DNA of 64,000 nt, taken from positions 124,001 through 188,000 of the forward strand of contig NZ_BAGE01000030.1 of NCBI RefSeq assembly GCF_000308675.1, written 5' to 3'. A program made the position numbers and the translations under genes. This document shows positions 44,748 through 52,147 of this stretch, piece after piece; position 1 is the stretch's first letter; every line of letters begins with the position of its first letter. The notes beneath the pieces were generated by a model that searched no databases, was not told the origin of the DNA, and saw only the letters and a list, made by a program, of their open reading frames with translations. The stretch comes from Nocardia paucivorans NBRC 100373 (GTDB taxonomy: Bacteria > Actinomycetota > Actinomycetes > Mycobacteriales > Mycobacteriaceae).

Positions 44748-45283
44748 GGTCGAGCTCTTTTCTCGGGATCTGTCCGTGCCGTGTCGTGGCAACATGTTTC
44801 ATCACATATTAGGTAATGAAGCTCAATATATGGACGCTTTTCGAATTTATTCCTGATTTTTTGCAATCCGGAGGTGGGTGAGTCACCTTTGTGATAGGGG
44901 GTCCGGACGCTCGGGTAACGACTGCCATCAGGGGCATTGTGTCATCCGATGATTTCCATCCGCCGTCGGCGAGTTGGCTCTTACCGAAAATTATGGACCA
45001 CGATCGGAGTCCGATCCGGGCGCGCCATCGCTCACCGCCCGCCTCGACATCCGGTCGCTCGAGCCGGCTCGGAACCGCACGATATGGCTGAAATGTGTTA
45101 TCGGCGAGGGAATATGGTGTTGGCTTCTCGACCGCTGATCGGTTTCGTCCGGATCATGCGAATGCACAATCGATCCGGTTGAAATTCAGTAGTATTCATT
45201 GGTCGACGCGCGATTCGATCCTGAGCCCAAGGGGGGCGGAAGGGGACGTCGAATCGTGACCATTGGAGTTGCGAGGAGGGCGC
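44748..45283. other. AT-richer intergenic region before the signalling cassette
   Basis: 536 bp without a credible gene and visibly poorer in GC than its surroundings (for example around 44800-44880). It contains a 15-bp dyad GATCGGA-G-TCCGATC (45002-45016) and a weak TTCAT…ATGAA repeat (44798-44820). It should hold the promoters of the secreted protein and of the crp-like gene, but no clear -35/-10 pair was found. Confidence 0.5.
45002..45016. promoter_or_regulatory. 15-bp dyad upstream of the crp-like gene
   Basis: GATCGGA and TCCGATC flank a single G, a perfect inverted repeat 270 bp before the crp-like start. It may be an operator; it does not match the CRP consensus TGTGA-N6-TCACA. Confidence 0.3.
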
Positions 45284-46015
45284 ATGTCCGTAACTCCATC
45301 GGTGCGCTCGAGCGCCGAGGAACGAGTTTGGCCCCGGGGAACACTCATGGCCAGATTGTCGGGGCGGGCCGGAAAAGACCTGTTGGCTCGGGCACGTCCG
45401 CGTGCGATATCGGCGGGGACGGTGTTGATGAGCCAGGGCGAGAAGCGCGACCATGTCCTTCTGCTTCGTTCCCGGGATGCGGAAACCGATGCCTGTGTGA
45501 AGATCAGCGCGACATCGCGCAGCGGACACGAGAGTCTGCTCGGTATTCGGGTCAGTGGTGATGTGGTCGGTGAGCTCGCCGCATTACGTGGTACACCCAG
45601 GACGGCGACGGTGACCACCTGCGCGGCGACTCTCGTGCACAGCATTCCACGTGACTCGTTCATCGCGTTTCTCAATGAACACACCGAGGCCTGGGAAGCC
45701 ATGTGCCGCATGATCGCCGACCGGTTGGACTGGGCGAACCGTCGCCGGCTTGAGTTCACAGGTTATGACATCCCGGATCGGCTGGCCAGGGTGCTGTTGG
45801 AGTTGACCGAGCAATACGGGCGGGCGACGGCGAAAGGATATGACCTGGGGGTCCGGCTGTCGCATGCCGAGTTGGGGAAGTTGATCGGCGCGAGTGAGGA
45901 CGCGATCGGGCTCGGTTTGCGTCGGTTGCGCGCACGACGGTTGGTGACCTCGGCGTATCGCAGCGTGACGATCAACGACCTGGATCGGTTACGTGAGTTC
46001 GCCGACGCCATGTGA
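45284..46015 (+). CDS. CRP/FNR-type cyclic-nucleotide-binding regulator
   Basis: A 243-residue protein with a cNMP-binding beta-roll (about residues 20-135) and a C-terminal Crp-type winged helix (about 175-240, RLSHAELGKLIGASEDAIGLGLRRLRARRLV). The phosphate-binding cassette SGDVVGELAALRGTPRTATV keeps the Glu (97) and Arg (106) that bind the ribose and phosphate of cyclic nucleotides, so ligand binding is credible. GAGGAGGG precedes the ATG. It opens a cassette that also encodes a nucleotidyl-cyclase-like protein and a Pycsar-like membrane effector. It may read the cyclase product as transcription control, but no operator was recognised. Confidence 0.87.
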   Translation: MSVTPSVRSSAEERVWPRGTLMARLSGRAGKDLLARARPRAISAGTVLMSQGEKRDHVLLLRSRDAETDACVKISATSRSGHESLLGIRVSGDVVGELAALRGTPRTATVTTCAATLVHSIPRDSFIAFLNEHTEAWEAMCRMIADRLDWANRRRLEFTGYDIPDRLARVLLELTEQYGRATAKGYDLGVRLSHAELGKLIGASEDAIGLGLRRLRARRLVTSAYRSVTINDLDRLREFADAM

Positions 46016-46128
46016 ATGAGTCCGGACCCCTGAATTTTCAGGAGTTTCGGTTTCCGATCCGTGCCACGCTCGGGGCGAGAGCCGTGCCGGGATGGCTCTC
46101 GCGGGGATATTCGCAGAGGGAGAGGTCT

Positions 46129-46896
46129 GTGGAAAAGGAAGTTGCTTTCAAACGGCGTTTGTTGATGTCGGTCGATGCGAAGGATTACGGCGCGGGGGAC
46201 GACCGGCGTCAGTATGCCTTTCAGGATGCGCTCGTGAGGGTGTTGGACCGGGCCGCGGCTCGTTCGGGATTGGAGCGATCCACCTGGATCAAGCAGCCCG
46301 CGGGAGATGGTGAACTGGCGATTCTGCCATCGGAACAGTCGGAGCTGGAACACGTGGTCGTCGACGATTACGTCCGTGAGCTGGCGAATGCGCTCCGGGC
46401 GCACAATCACGATCTGCGTGACGAAGCCCGCCTGCGGCTGCGTCTCGCGATTCACTATGGGCCTTTCGCTCCGGCGGAGAACGGGTATGCCGGTCAGGGT
46501 GTTCTCACGGTCGCTCGACTGGTGGACGCCCCGCCGGTCAAGGAAACGCTCGAGGCGGTCCCCGCGGCCTGTCTCGCCGTGGTTCTCTCCGAACGGATAT
46601 ACATCGATACGATTGTGAATCGGCATACGTCACTGTCCGGGGACATGTTTCGCAAGGTGCGGATCCGGAACAAACAGTTCGACGGCGCCGCGTATCTGTA
46701 TCTGCCGGGGCACGATGTTCACGCGATCCCGTTGTCCGAGGTGGATACGGTCGAGAAATCCGATTCGGATCGCACGGAGGTGGGTGCCGGTCGATATCGG
46801 CCGGCACCCGGTGAGGCACCGCCCGGCGTGAACACCACGATAAATGGTTATGTGAACATTCCCAGCGGCGTCATCGGTGTGGCATGGAATCGATGA
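46129..46896 (+). CDS. Class III nucleotidyl cyclase-like protein
   Basis: A 255-residue soluble protein with the adenylyl/guanylyl-cyclase fold. The first metal Asp is in LLMSVDAKDYG (D16), the second in PAGDGEL (D60), and LRLAIHYGP follows. The site that normally reads N-x3-R is GVLTVAR: Arg130 is kept but the transition-state Asn is Leu126, so activity may be altered. The C-terminal 60 residues are not part of the fold. By context it resembles PycC cyclases of the Pycsar anti-phage systems. GGGAGAGG precedes the GTG at 46129. A GTG at 46012 overlapping the crp-like stop (GTGA) would add 39 residues. It overlaps the next gene by 13 bases. Confidence 0.75.
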   Translation: MEKEVAFKRRLLMSVDAKDYGAGDDRRQYAFQDALVRVLDRAAARSGLERSTWIKQPAGDGELAILPSEQSELEHVVVDDYVRELANALRAHNHDLRDEARLRLRLAIHYGPFAPAENGYAGQGVLTVARLVDAPPVKETLEAVPAACLAVVLSERIYIDTIVNRHTSLSGDMFRKVRIRNKQFDGAAYLYLPGHDVHAIPLSEVDTVEKSDSDRTEVGAGRYRPAPGEAPPGVNTTINGYVNIPSGVIGVAWNR

Positions 46897-49061
46897 CGGA
46901 GGCGCCGGAACAGGGAAGTCCGGTGGGCGATATCGCGGCGGGTATGGCGGAACCGTCCGAAGCGATACCACGGGAGAACGGTGATCCCGTGAGGCCGTCG
47001 GACGAGTCGGTCCCGGAGCAGGAGGCCGGGATCGATGCCGATCAGATCAGACAGCTCAAACAGATATTCAACGGTCCGGTCATTGCCGACGGTGGTCGGT
47101 TCGGAATATTTACACACCCCACCGGGCCGGGGCGCCGCGAGGGAAGGATCGGCGGTTCCGAGATCGGTGAAATTCTGGCGGGTTTCGTTCCGCCGGAAGG
47201 TTACGATGCCGCTTTCGAAGCGTTGAGTGTCGACCATGTGGTCGTATTGAGGGGCCGGACCGGAACCGGGAAACGCACCGGGGCGCTATCTCTGCTGCGT
47301 GAGGTCATGGCGGGGGACCTGTTCGTCCTGCCGCCGATGAACGATATGGCCGGTCTCGCGGATCGGGAGTACGAAGCCGGGAACGGATACCTGCTCGAGG
47401 GCGTGGACGGAATTGCCCACGGGCACACGGAATTCAACTGGCGTCGAATTCGTGACCGCCTTCGTGCCGCGAATGCCTGGCTCGTGGTGACCGATGGTTC
47501 CGCGGAAACACCTCCGTCCGATCCGGTGGTGGGTGTGGCATGGGTTCGCCCCGACCCGCGGGCACTACTGACGGCGTGGTTCGGTGTCTCGGTCGGTCGG
47601 GCCGCCGATGCGCGGATAGGCGCGGAACTGGACGCTGTCGTAGCGGAATTACCGGATGATTTCCGGGTCGCGGAGCTGCGTGAGGTGGCACGGCGCGTCT
47701 TCGCGGGCGAAGGCGCTTCTTCCGCGCTACGGGTACTGGACTTTTCGGCTCAGAAGCGGGTTCGGGAATGGTTCGACTCGGCCGAGGCGCGAACGACGAG
47801 ACAACTGCTCGAGGTCACCGTCCTGGTGTTTCTGGACCGAGTCGGTATTCGTCTCTTCGAGACATTGCTCGAACGGCTGGAACATCGGTTCGCCGAGCCG
47901 TCCGTGCCCGAGCCGGAGGAACCTGTGGCCGACGGGGCAGGAAACCTTCCCGATCATCGGCGAGCGTTGTTCGAGGACACCGGCCTGATTCGTGTCACAG
48001 ACGGCGGATCTCGCGAGTTTCCGAAGCAATGGGTCGAGTTCCGAGAGGCTTCGTATCGCCGGTATGTCCTGGTGGAACTGTGGAAACGCATGGATACCGG
48101 GTACTGGGACACCGTTTGCGCGTGGGTGGGGGAGGTGATCACCGGTAGGAACGAAACCCATACGTCGCTACGCCGGTCCGTGGCGGACGCGCTCGGCGTA
48201 TTGGCGTCGGTGGCCGTCGAAGAGGTGCAGGAGATGTATCTCGTGCCCTGGTCGAAGGGGAAAAACGGTGTGGTGGGACGGAATATGGCCGTCCTGGTCC
48301 TGTGGTCCATGTGTTTTTCGGAGCAGCGCGCCCCCTTTGCGCTGCGGACAGCGGTGAAGTGGGCGGAGGCGAGCAATCGAGCGCAACGACTGACCGCCGC
48401 CCTGGCCTTCAGCGGAGAGCTCGGTGTGACCTACCCGGACGAAGCCTGTCGACAACTGTGGCGGCTCGTCATCGGCAGTGATGATCCGAGAGATCGGTCC
48501 TCCGCGCAGGCGAGCCTTGTCGCCATGCTCACCGATGATTCCGCGGCCGATGCGGTATTGGCGATGCTCGAGGACGAGCATCGTCGGGACGATGCGGACC
48601 GGCGGGATCGACCGGCCGCCATGAATGCGACGGCCGCGCTGTTGACCTGCCCCGACGACACCGGTATGGACGGCGCCAGGCTCATGGCATACGTCCACCG
48701 GCACCGCGAGCGGTTACCCCGGGTGGCCGGGCTGTGGGCACTGCTGCTGCGCTACCGACCCTGCCGGCGTCGCGCGCTCGACGGTTTGCTCTCCGGCCTG
48801 GGAGCCCTGGCGCAGCACCCACCGGCGCCCGAGGAGACGGCGCGGGAATTGGGGGCGGCGCTCGCCGCCGAACTGCCCGCCCGGGAGCGGGTGGCGCTGG
48901 TACACGACCTGACCGTGCGTCTGGAATGGCTCACTCGCCGGCGAACGAATCCCTCGATACCGGATGGCCGTCGAATCGACGCCCTGGTGCGAATTCTGTT
49001 GACGTCCGTGGAAACGGACCATTCCATGTGGAGAACGTTCGATGAGATATCCCATCGTTGA
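46884..49061 (+). CDS. P-loop (STAND-like) ATPase with helical-repeat C-terminus
   Basis: A 725-residue protein. After an acidic disordered start (1-60) comes a P-loop domain with Walker A GRTGTGKRT (residues 124-132) and a Walker B-like strand GYLLEGVDG (about 168-176). A strand-helix DGSAETPPSD region follows, then a long, mostly helical part (about 250-725) with HEAT/TPR-like Ala/Leu periodicity (for example QRLTAALAFSGELG, RSSAQASLVAMLTDDSAADAVLAML). This is the architecture of STAND-type sensors, in which ATPase-driven oligomerisation reports on a ligand or invader. I do not recognise the exact family. It is in an operon with a cyclase and an SPFH protein, overlapping both. Confidence 0.7.
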   Translation: MESMTEAPEQGSPVGDIAAGMAEPSEAIPRENGDPVRPSDESVPEQEAGIDADQIRQLKQIFNGPVIADGGRFGIFTHPTGPGRREGRIGGSEIGEILAGFVPPEGYDAAFEALSVDHVVVLRGRTGTGKRTGALSLLREVMAGDLFVLPPMNDMAGLADREYEAGNGYLLEGVDGIAHGHTEFNWRRIRDRLRAANAWLVVTDGSAETPPSDPVVGVAWVRPDPRALLTAWFGVSVGRAADARIGAELDAVVAELPDDFRVAELREVARRVFAGEGASSALRVLDFSAQKRVREWFDSAEARTTRQLLEVTVLVFLDRVGIRLFETLLERLEHRFAEPSVPEPEEPVADGAGNLPDHRRALFEDTGLIRVTDGGSREFPKQWVEFREASYRRYVLVELWKRMDTGYWDTVCAWVGEVITGRNETHTSLRRSVADALGVLASVAVEEVQEMYLVPWSKGKNGVVGRNMAVLVLWSMCFSEQRAPFALRTAVKWAEASNRAQRLTAALAFSGELGVTYPDEACRQLWRLVIGSDDPRDRSSAQASLVAMLTDDSAADAVLAMLEDEHRRDDADRRDRPAAMNATAALLTCPDDTGMDGARLMAYVHRHRERLPRVAGLWALLLRYRPCRRRALDGLLSGLGALAQHPPAPEETARELGAALAAELPARERVALVHDLTVRLEWLTRRRTNPSIPDGRRIDALVRILLTSVETDHSMWRTFDEISHR

Positions 49062-50124
49062 ACAACGCAATCTCGGTCCCGCCCACAGGCGAGGGCTGCG
49101 CCGACGTACCCGACGCCCCGGCGAACTGCCGATCCCGAATGCACACGAGGTGTTGGTCTACCGGGTTGCCGGCCGGTTCGTCACCGACAGCGGAGAATGG
49201 GGGCCCGACCACAAGCACGTGGTCGACGCGAATCACGTCAGCGTGGTCGATATGACCGTGAACGCGCCCGTGCTCGTGGTTCTGGCGGTGCCGACGGCCG
49301 ATGCGAGCTTCTTCACCGTTCAGGTCACCTTCGAGTGCACGGTGGTGGACCCGGCTCTCGTGGTCCGCAATGGCAGAACGGACGCCCGGAACTCACTCGA
49401 GGGGTACCTGCGGAGCGCATACCGGTTGTTCGAGCTCGGACAGGATTTCCACCTCGTCGATATTGCCGGGTTTCGACGCGAGATCACGGCAGGTATCAGC
49501 GATTTCGTCCGGGAATCACCACCGTTCGACCCCGGAATCGAGACGAGGCTCGGTGGGATAGAGGTGACGCTTCCGAAAGACCTGGTCGAGTTCGAACAGC
49601 AACGTAGAAAGCTGTGGCATCAGAACATGCTCGCGGCCGAGGAATCCGGCCTCGTCCACAGCCTTGCCCGCAGATTGCAGGATCAGGAACAGGAGTTGCG
49701 AGAACTACGGCAGCTGCACGAGCAGATGCTGGAGCGGGACCTCGGCGCGTATCGGCTGGACGAGGCCCAGAAGTATTACGACAGGATCGGCTCGAACCCG
49801 CTGCTGGCGACCTATCTGGCCGTGGTCGGCGGCGAGATCGATCCGCGCGAGTTCGCCGAACGGTTGAGCGTGCGGGAGGAACGCGAACGAGACCGGCGCA
49901 ACGAGATGACCGATCGTGTGTGGCGTGAACACCTCGACGCACTGAAGGTCTGGATGCGACGTGGGGGAGCCGACAATGTCAATGTCGACCCGGACAAGTT
50001 GGATCGCCTCTTCGACCGTTTCGTCGACGAAACCGTTGCCGCGCTCGAGACATTGCCCGCGAAGGACCGGAGGGGCTCGATCGAGGCGCGTCGGTCGCTC
50101 GAGGGGAGCGCCGATGTCGAGTGA
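49042..50124 (+). CDS. SPFH (band 7)-like coiled-coil protein
   Basis: A 360-residue protein. The central part (about residues 45-190) resembles an SPFH/flotillin-type domain: EVLVYRVAGRFVTDSG, APVLVVLAVPTADASFFTVQ, VTFECTVVDPALVVRNG, then a helix FRREITAGISDFVRESP and strand IETRLGGIEVTLPKDL. A charged coiled coil follows (about 190-235, SLARRLQDQEQELRELRQLH), then a helical C-terminus. There is no transmembrane helix. SPFH proteins build ring or raft scaffolds on membranes. Here it may gather the ATPase and the membrane effector. It overlaps the preceding gene by 20 bases and the next by 11. Confidence 0.65.
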   Translation: MRYPIVEQRNLGPAHRRGLRRRTRRPGELPIPNAHEVLVYRVAGRFVTDSGEWGPDHKHVVDANHVSVVDMTVNAPVLVVLAVPTADASFFTVQVTFECTVVDPALVVRNGRTDARNSLEGYLRSAYRLFELGQDFHLVDIAGFRREITAGISDFVRESPPFDPGIETRLGGIEVTLPKDLVEFEQQRRKLWHQNMLAAEESGLVHSLARRLQDQEQELRELRQLHEQMLERDLGAYRLDEAQKYYDRIGSNPLLATYLAVVGGEIDPREFAERLSVREERERDRRNEMTDRVWREHLDALKVWMRRGGADNVNVDPDKLDRLFDRFVDETVAALETLPAKDRRGSIEARRSLEGSADVE

Positions 50125-50716
50125 TCGCACGGATGTCGGGAAGCCGCGTCGAGCCGTGGGGCCGGTAGAAGCCGCGGCACGCATGGTGCGTCGATGGGGC
50201 ACCGACGATCGGGAGGCCATCCAGAACACCTGGCGAGTTCTGGAGCTGGTGCTCGCACAGATCAAGCACGCGGAGACCAAGGCGATCGCCACCCTGGCCA
50301 CCGCCGGGGTGCTTGGGCAGGTGTTGTTCACCGTTGTCCGGGCCGTTGGGGGCGAAGGTGGAAGTATCGTGTCGTTCGGCGCGGCCGTCTCCGCCGCCTT
50401 CGTGCTCTGCGCCGGGTTCTTCTCGATATGTGTGCTGTGGCCACGACTCAAAGCCGCCGAGACATCTCGCAACCTGTTCTATTTCGGCCGGTTCGCCGGC
50501 GACACCGACCTGACTCGCGACGCATACGTGCAGGCTCTGGTCGAGTTGAATCGACACCCCGAACACATGGTCGACCAGTTGGCGGCCCAGGTGTGGGACA
50601 ACGCCGCCATCGCATACCGCAAGTACCGGCTCGCCAATGCGGCCGTTGCCGGCCTGCTGGCCGCGGTTGCTGCGCTGGCCATAACCGGTTGCGTCTTTCT
50701 GACGCAGAACGCCTGA
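50114..50716 (+). CDS. Pycsar-type transmembrane effector (DUF5706-like)
   Basis: A 200-residue membrane protein. The architecture is a helix (REAIQNTWRVLELVLAQIKHAETKA), two close transmembrane segments (about 55-77 and 86-108, the latter ending FFSICVLWPRL), a cytosolic linker (NLFYFGRFAGDTDLTRDAYV) and a helix (QLAAQVWDNAAIAYRKYRLAN). A third transmembrane segment (about 174-195) ends the protein. This matches the PycTM/DUF5706 effectors, which depolarise the membrane on sensing cyclic pyrimidine nucleotides, and the related SLATT proteins. In the family, an A-E-x-K-A helix before the first segment is conserved, as here (HAETKAIA). It is the terminal gene of the cassette and the probable killer component. 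Confidence 0.78.
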   Translation: MSSDRTDVGKPRRAVGPVEAAARMVRRWGTDDREAIQNTWRVLELVLAQIKHAETKAIATLATAGVLGQVLFTVVRAVGGEGGSIVSFGAAVSAAFVLCAGFFSICVLWPRLKAAETSRNLFYFGRFAGDTDLTRDAYVQALVELNRHPEHMVDQLAAQVWDNAAIAYRKYRLANAAVAGLLAAVAALAITGCVFLTQNA

Positions 50717-50783
50717 GTTCGGAATGCGCCGATGGTCGTGTGTGGCCGAGGTGGACGGTTCTCCACCCGGGAGGGCTGCCGGG

Positions 50784-50804
50784 TACGGCATACGCCGTGC
50801 CGTA
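50784..50804. promoter_or_regulatory. Inverted repeat TACGGCA-N7-TGCCGTA
   Basis: Perfect seven-base arms flank seven bases, in the 267-bp gap between the cassette and the nitronate monooxygenase. AGGAGG with a GTG (50824) follows, but the frame it opens does not look coding. The repeat could be an operator or hairpin terminator after the cassette. Confidence 0.4.
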
Positions 50805-50983
50805 TGGATGTAGGAGGTGCCGTGTGAGCCGTAAGCCATCCCGGTTCTCGGCGGAGATACGGTTGCGGTCCGGTATGCACCCCGCGGGGTCGAGCGGGTC
50901 GCGTGCGGTGTGCCGGGTACGGTCGCGGCGACAACAGGTGCCGGCGCCCCGATGCCGGTGCGCGAACGAGCGAGGTGGACCGA

Positions 50984-51943
50984 ATGCTGTCGACTCCCTG
51001 GTCGCGGGATATGGGGTTACGTGCCCCGATAGTCAATGCGCCGATGGGCGGTGTCGCGGGCGGACGCCTCGCCGCGGCCGTCACCGCCGCCGGTGGACTC
51101 GGGATGATCGGGATGGGCAGTGCGGGCTCGGCCTCGCGGCTGACTGCCGAACTGGAACTGTTCGGTGGGGTCGGCGGGCCCTTCGGTATCGGGATGGTCG
51201 ATTGGGTGCGGGCCCGGGAGCCGCAGCTGCTCGACATAGCCCTCGCGGCGCGGCCGACGGTGATCTCGATCGGTTTCACGGAGGATTTCTCCTGGGTCGA
51301 GCGGGTGCGTCGACACGGTGTGGTCGCGGTGACCCAGGTCTACGACGCGGCGCAGGCGCGTCGCGCTGTGGACGCGGGTGTGGATGTGATCGTGGCGCGG
51401 GGAGCCGAGGGCGGCGGTCACGGTGAGCCGTTGCTGGGCACACTGCCCTTGCTGGATGCAGTCCTGGACGCAGTCGATGTGCCGGTATTGGCGGCGGGTG
51501 GTATCTCCACCGGCCGGACCCTGGCCGCCGTGCTCGCGGCGGGCGCTTCCGGCGCCTGGCTGGGAACACGGCTGTCGATGTGCGCCGAGGCACTCACGCC
51601 GGACCGCGCCCGCGAGGCGTTGGTGCGCGCGGATGCGACCGACACCGTGGTCACGCGTGTCTTCGATATCGGCCAGAACCTGCCGTGGCCGACCCGTTTC
51701 CCCTCACGGGTATTGCGCAACGATTTCACCCGGCAGTGGGAGCACCATGAGGACGACCTGGCCGGCGCGTCGGCGGCCAAGGACGCATTGGCCGCGGCGA
51801 TGGCCGGCGACGATCCGGCCGTGGCTCCGGTCGACGCCGGTGAAGGTGTGGGAATGCTGACCGAGAGCAGCCCGGCCGCTCAGGTCATCGACGAACTGTG
51901 CTCGACAGCGCATCGGTTGTTGAGCGGTTGGGGCGAGCGCTGA
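50984..51943 (+). CDS. Nitronate monooxygenase (2-nitropropane dioxygenase family)
   Basis: A 319-residue FMN-dependent TIM-barrel flavoprotein. It has APIVNAPMGGVAGGRLAAAVTAAGGLGMIGMG at the N-terminus, the GAEGGGHG phosphate/active-site loop with catalytic His (about residue 158), and the FMN phosphate motif VLAAGGISTGRTLAAVLAAGASGAWLGTRL. The family oxidises nitronates or reduces enoyl substrates (FabK-like). Which of these applies is not clear. The ATG at 50984 is chosen because the barrel starts here; longer frames upstream are non-coding in character. Confidence 0.88.
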   Translation: MLSTPWSRDMGLRAPIVNAPMGGVAGGRLAAAVTAAGGLGMIGMGSAGSASRLTAELELFGGVGGPFGIGMVDWVRAREPQLLDIALAARPTVISIGFTEDFSWVERVRRHGVVAVTQVYDAAQARRAVDAGVDVIVARGAEGGGHGEPLLGTLPLLDAVLDAVDVPVLAAGGISTGRTLAAVLAAGASGAWLGTRLSMCAEALTPDRAREALVRADATDTVVTRVFDIGQNLPWPTRFPSRVLRNDFTRQWEHHEDDLAGASAAKDALAAAMAGDDPAVAPVDAGEGVGMLTESSPAAQVIDELCSTAHRLLSGWGER

Positions 51944-52147
51944 GGCAAAGGCCCCGATTGTTCGTTCGGTGCGAGCGGTGCCGTATCGCCAATGGTTGCT
52001 CGTTGGATTTCGGTCCTGGTGATTCCAATCGATGACGGGGCGCATTTCGTGCCCGATCATGGTGCGATCGCCGAGCCGTCCATGGGCGACCATGCGGCCC
52101 GTTCGGAATCGTTTCCTGCGCAGCAAGCGCCGAACATGAGGTCTTCC

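Noticed and set aside
42150..50983. Attachment-site duplication of the tRNA-Asn 3' end
   Set aside because: No second copy of the T-arm/acceptor sequence was seen in the window and no integrase gene is present.
50824..51426. ORF starting at GTG 50824 behind a good AGGAGG
   Set aside because: After about 20 residues it becomes Arg/Cys-rich and overlaps most of the nitronate monooxygenase in another frame.
51944..52147. Sulfur-type leader peptide or SAM riboswitch before the luciferase-like monooxygenase
   Set aside because: No RRHVD…-like short frame and no recognisable riboswitch core were found.
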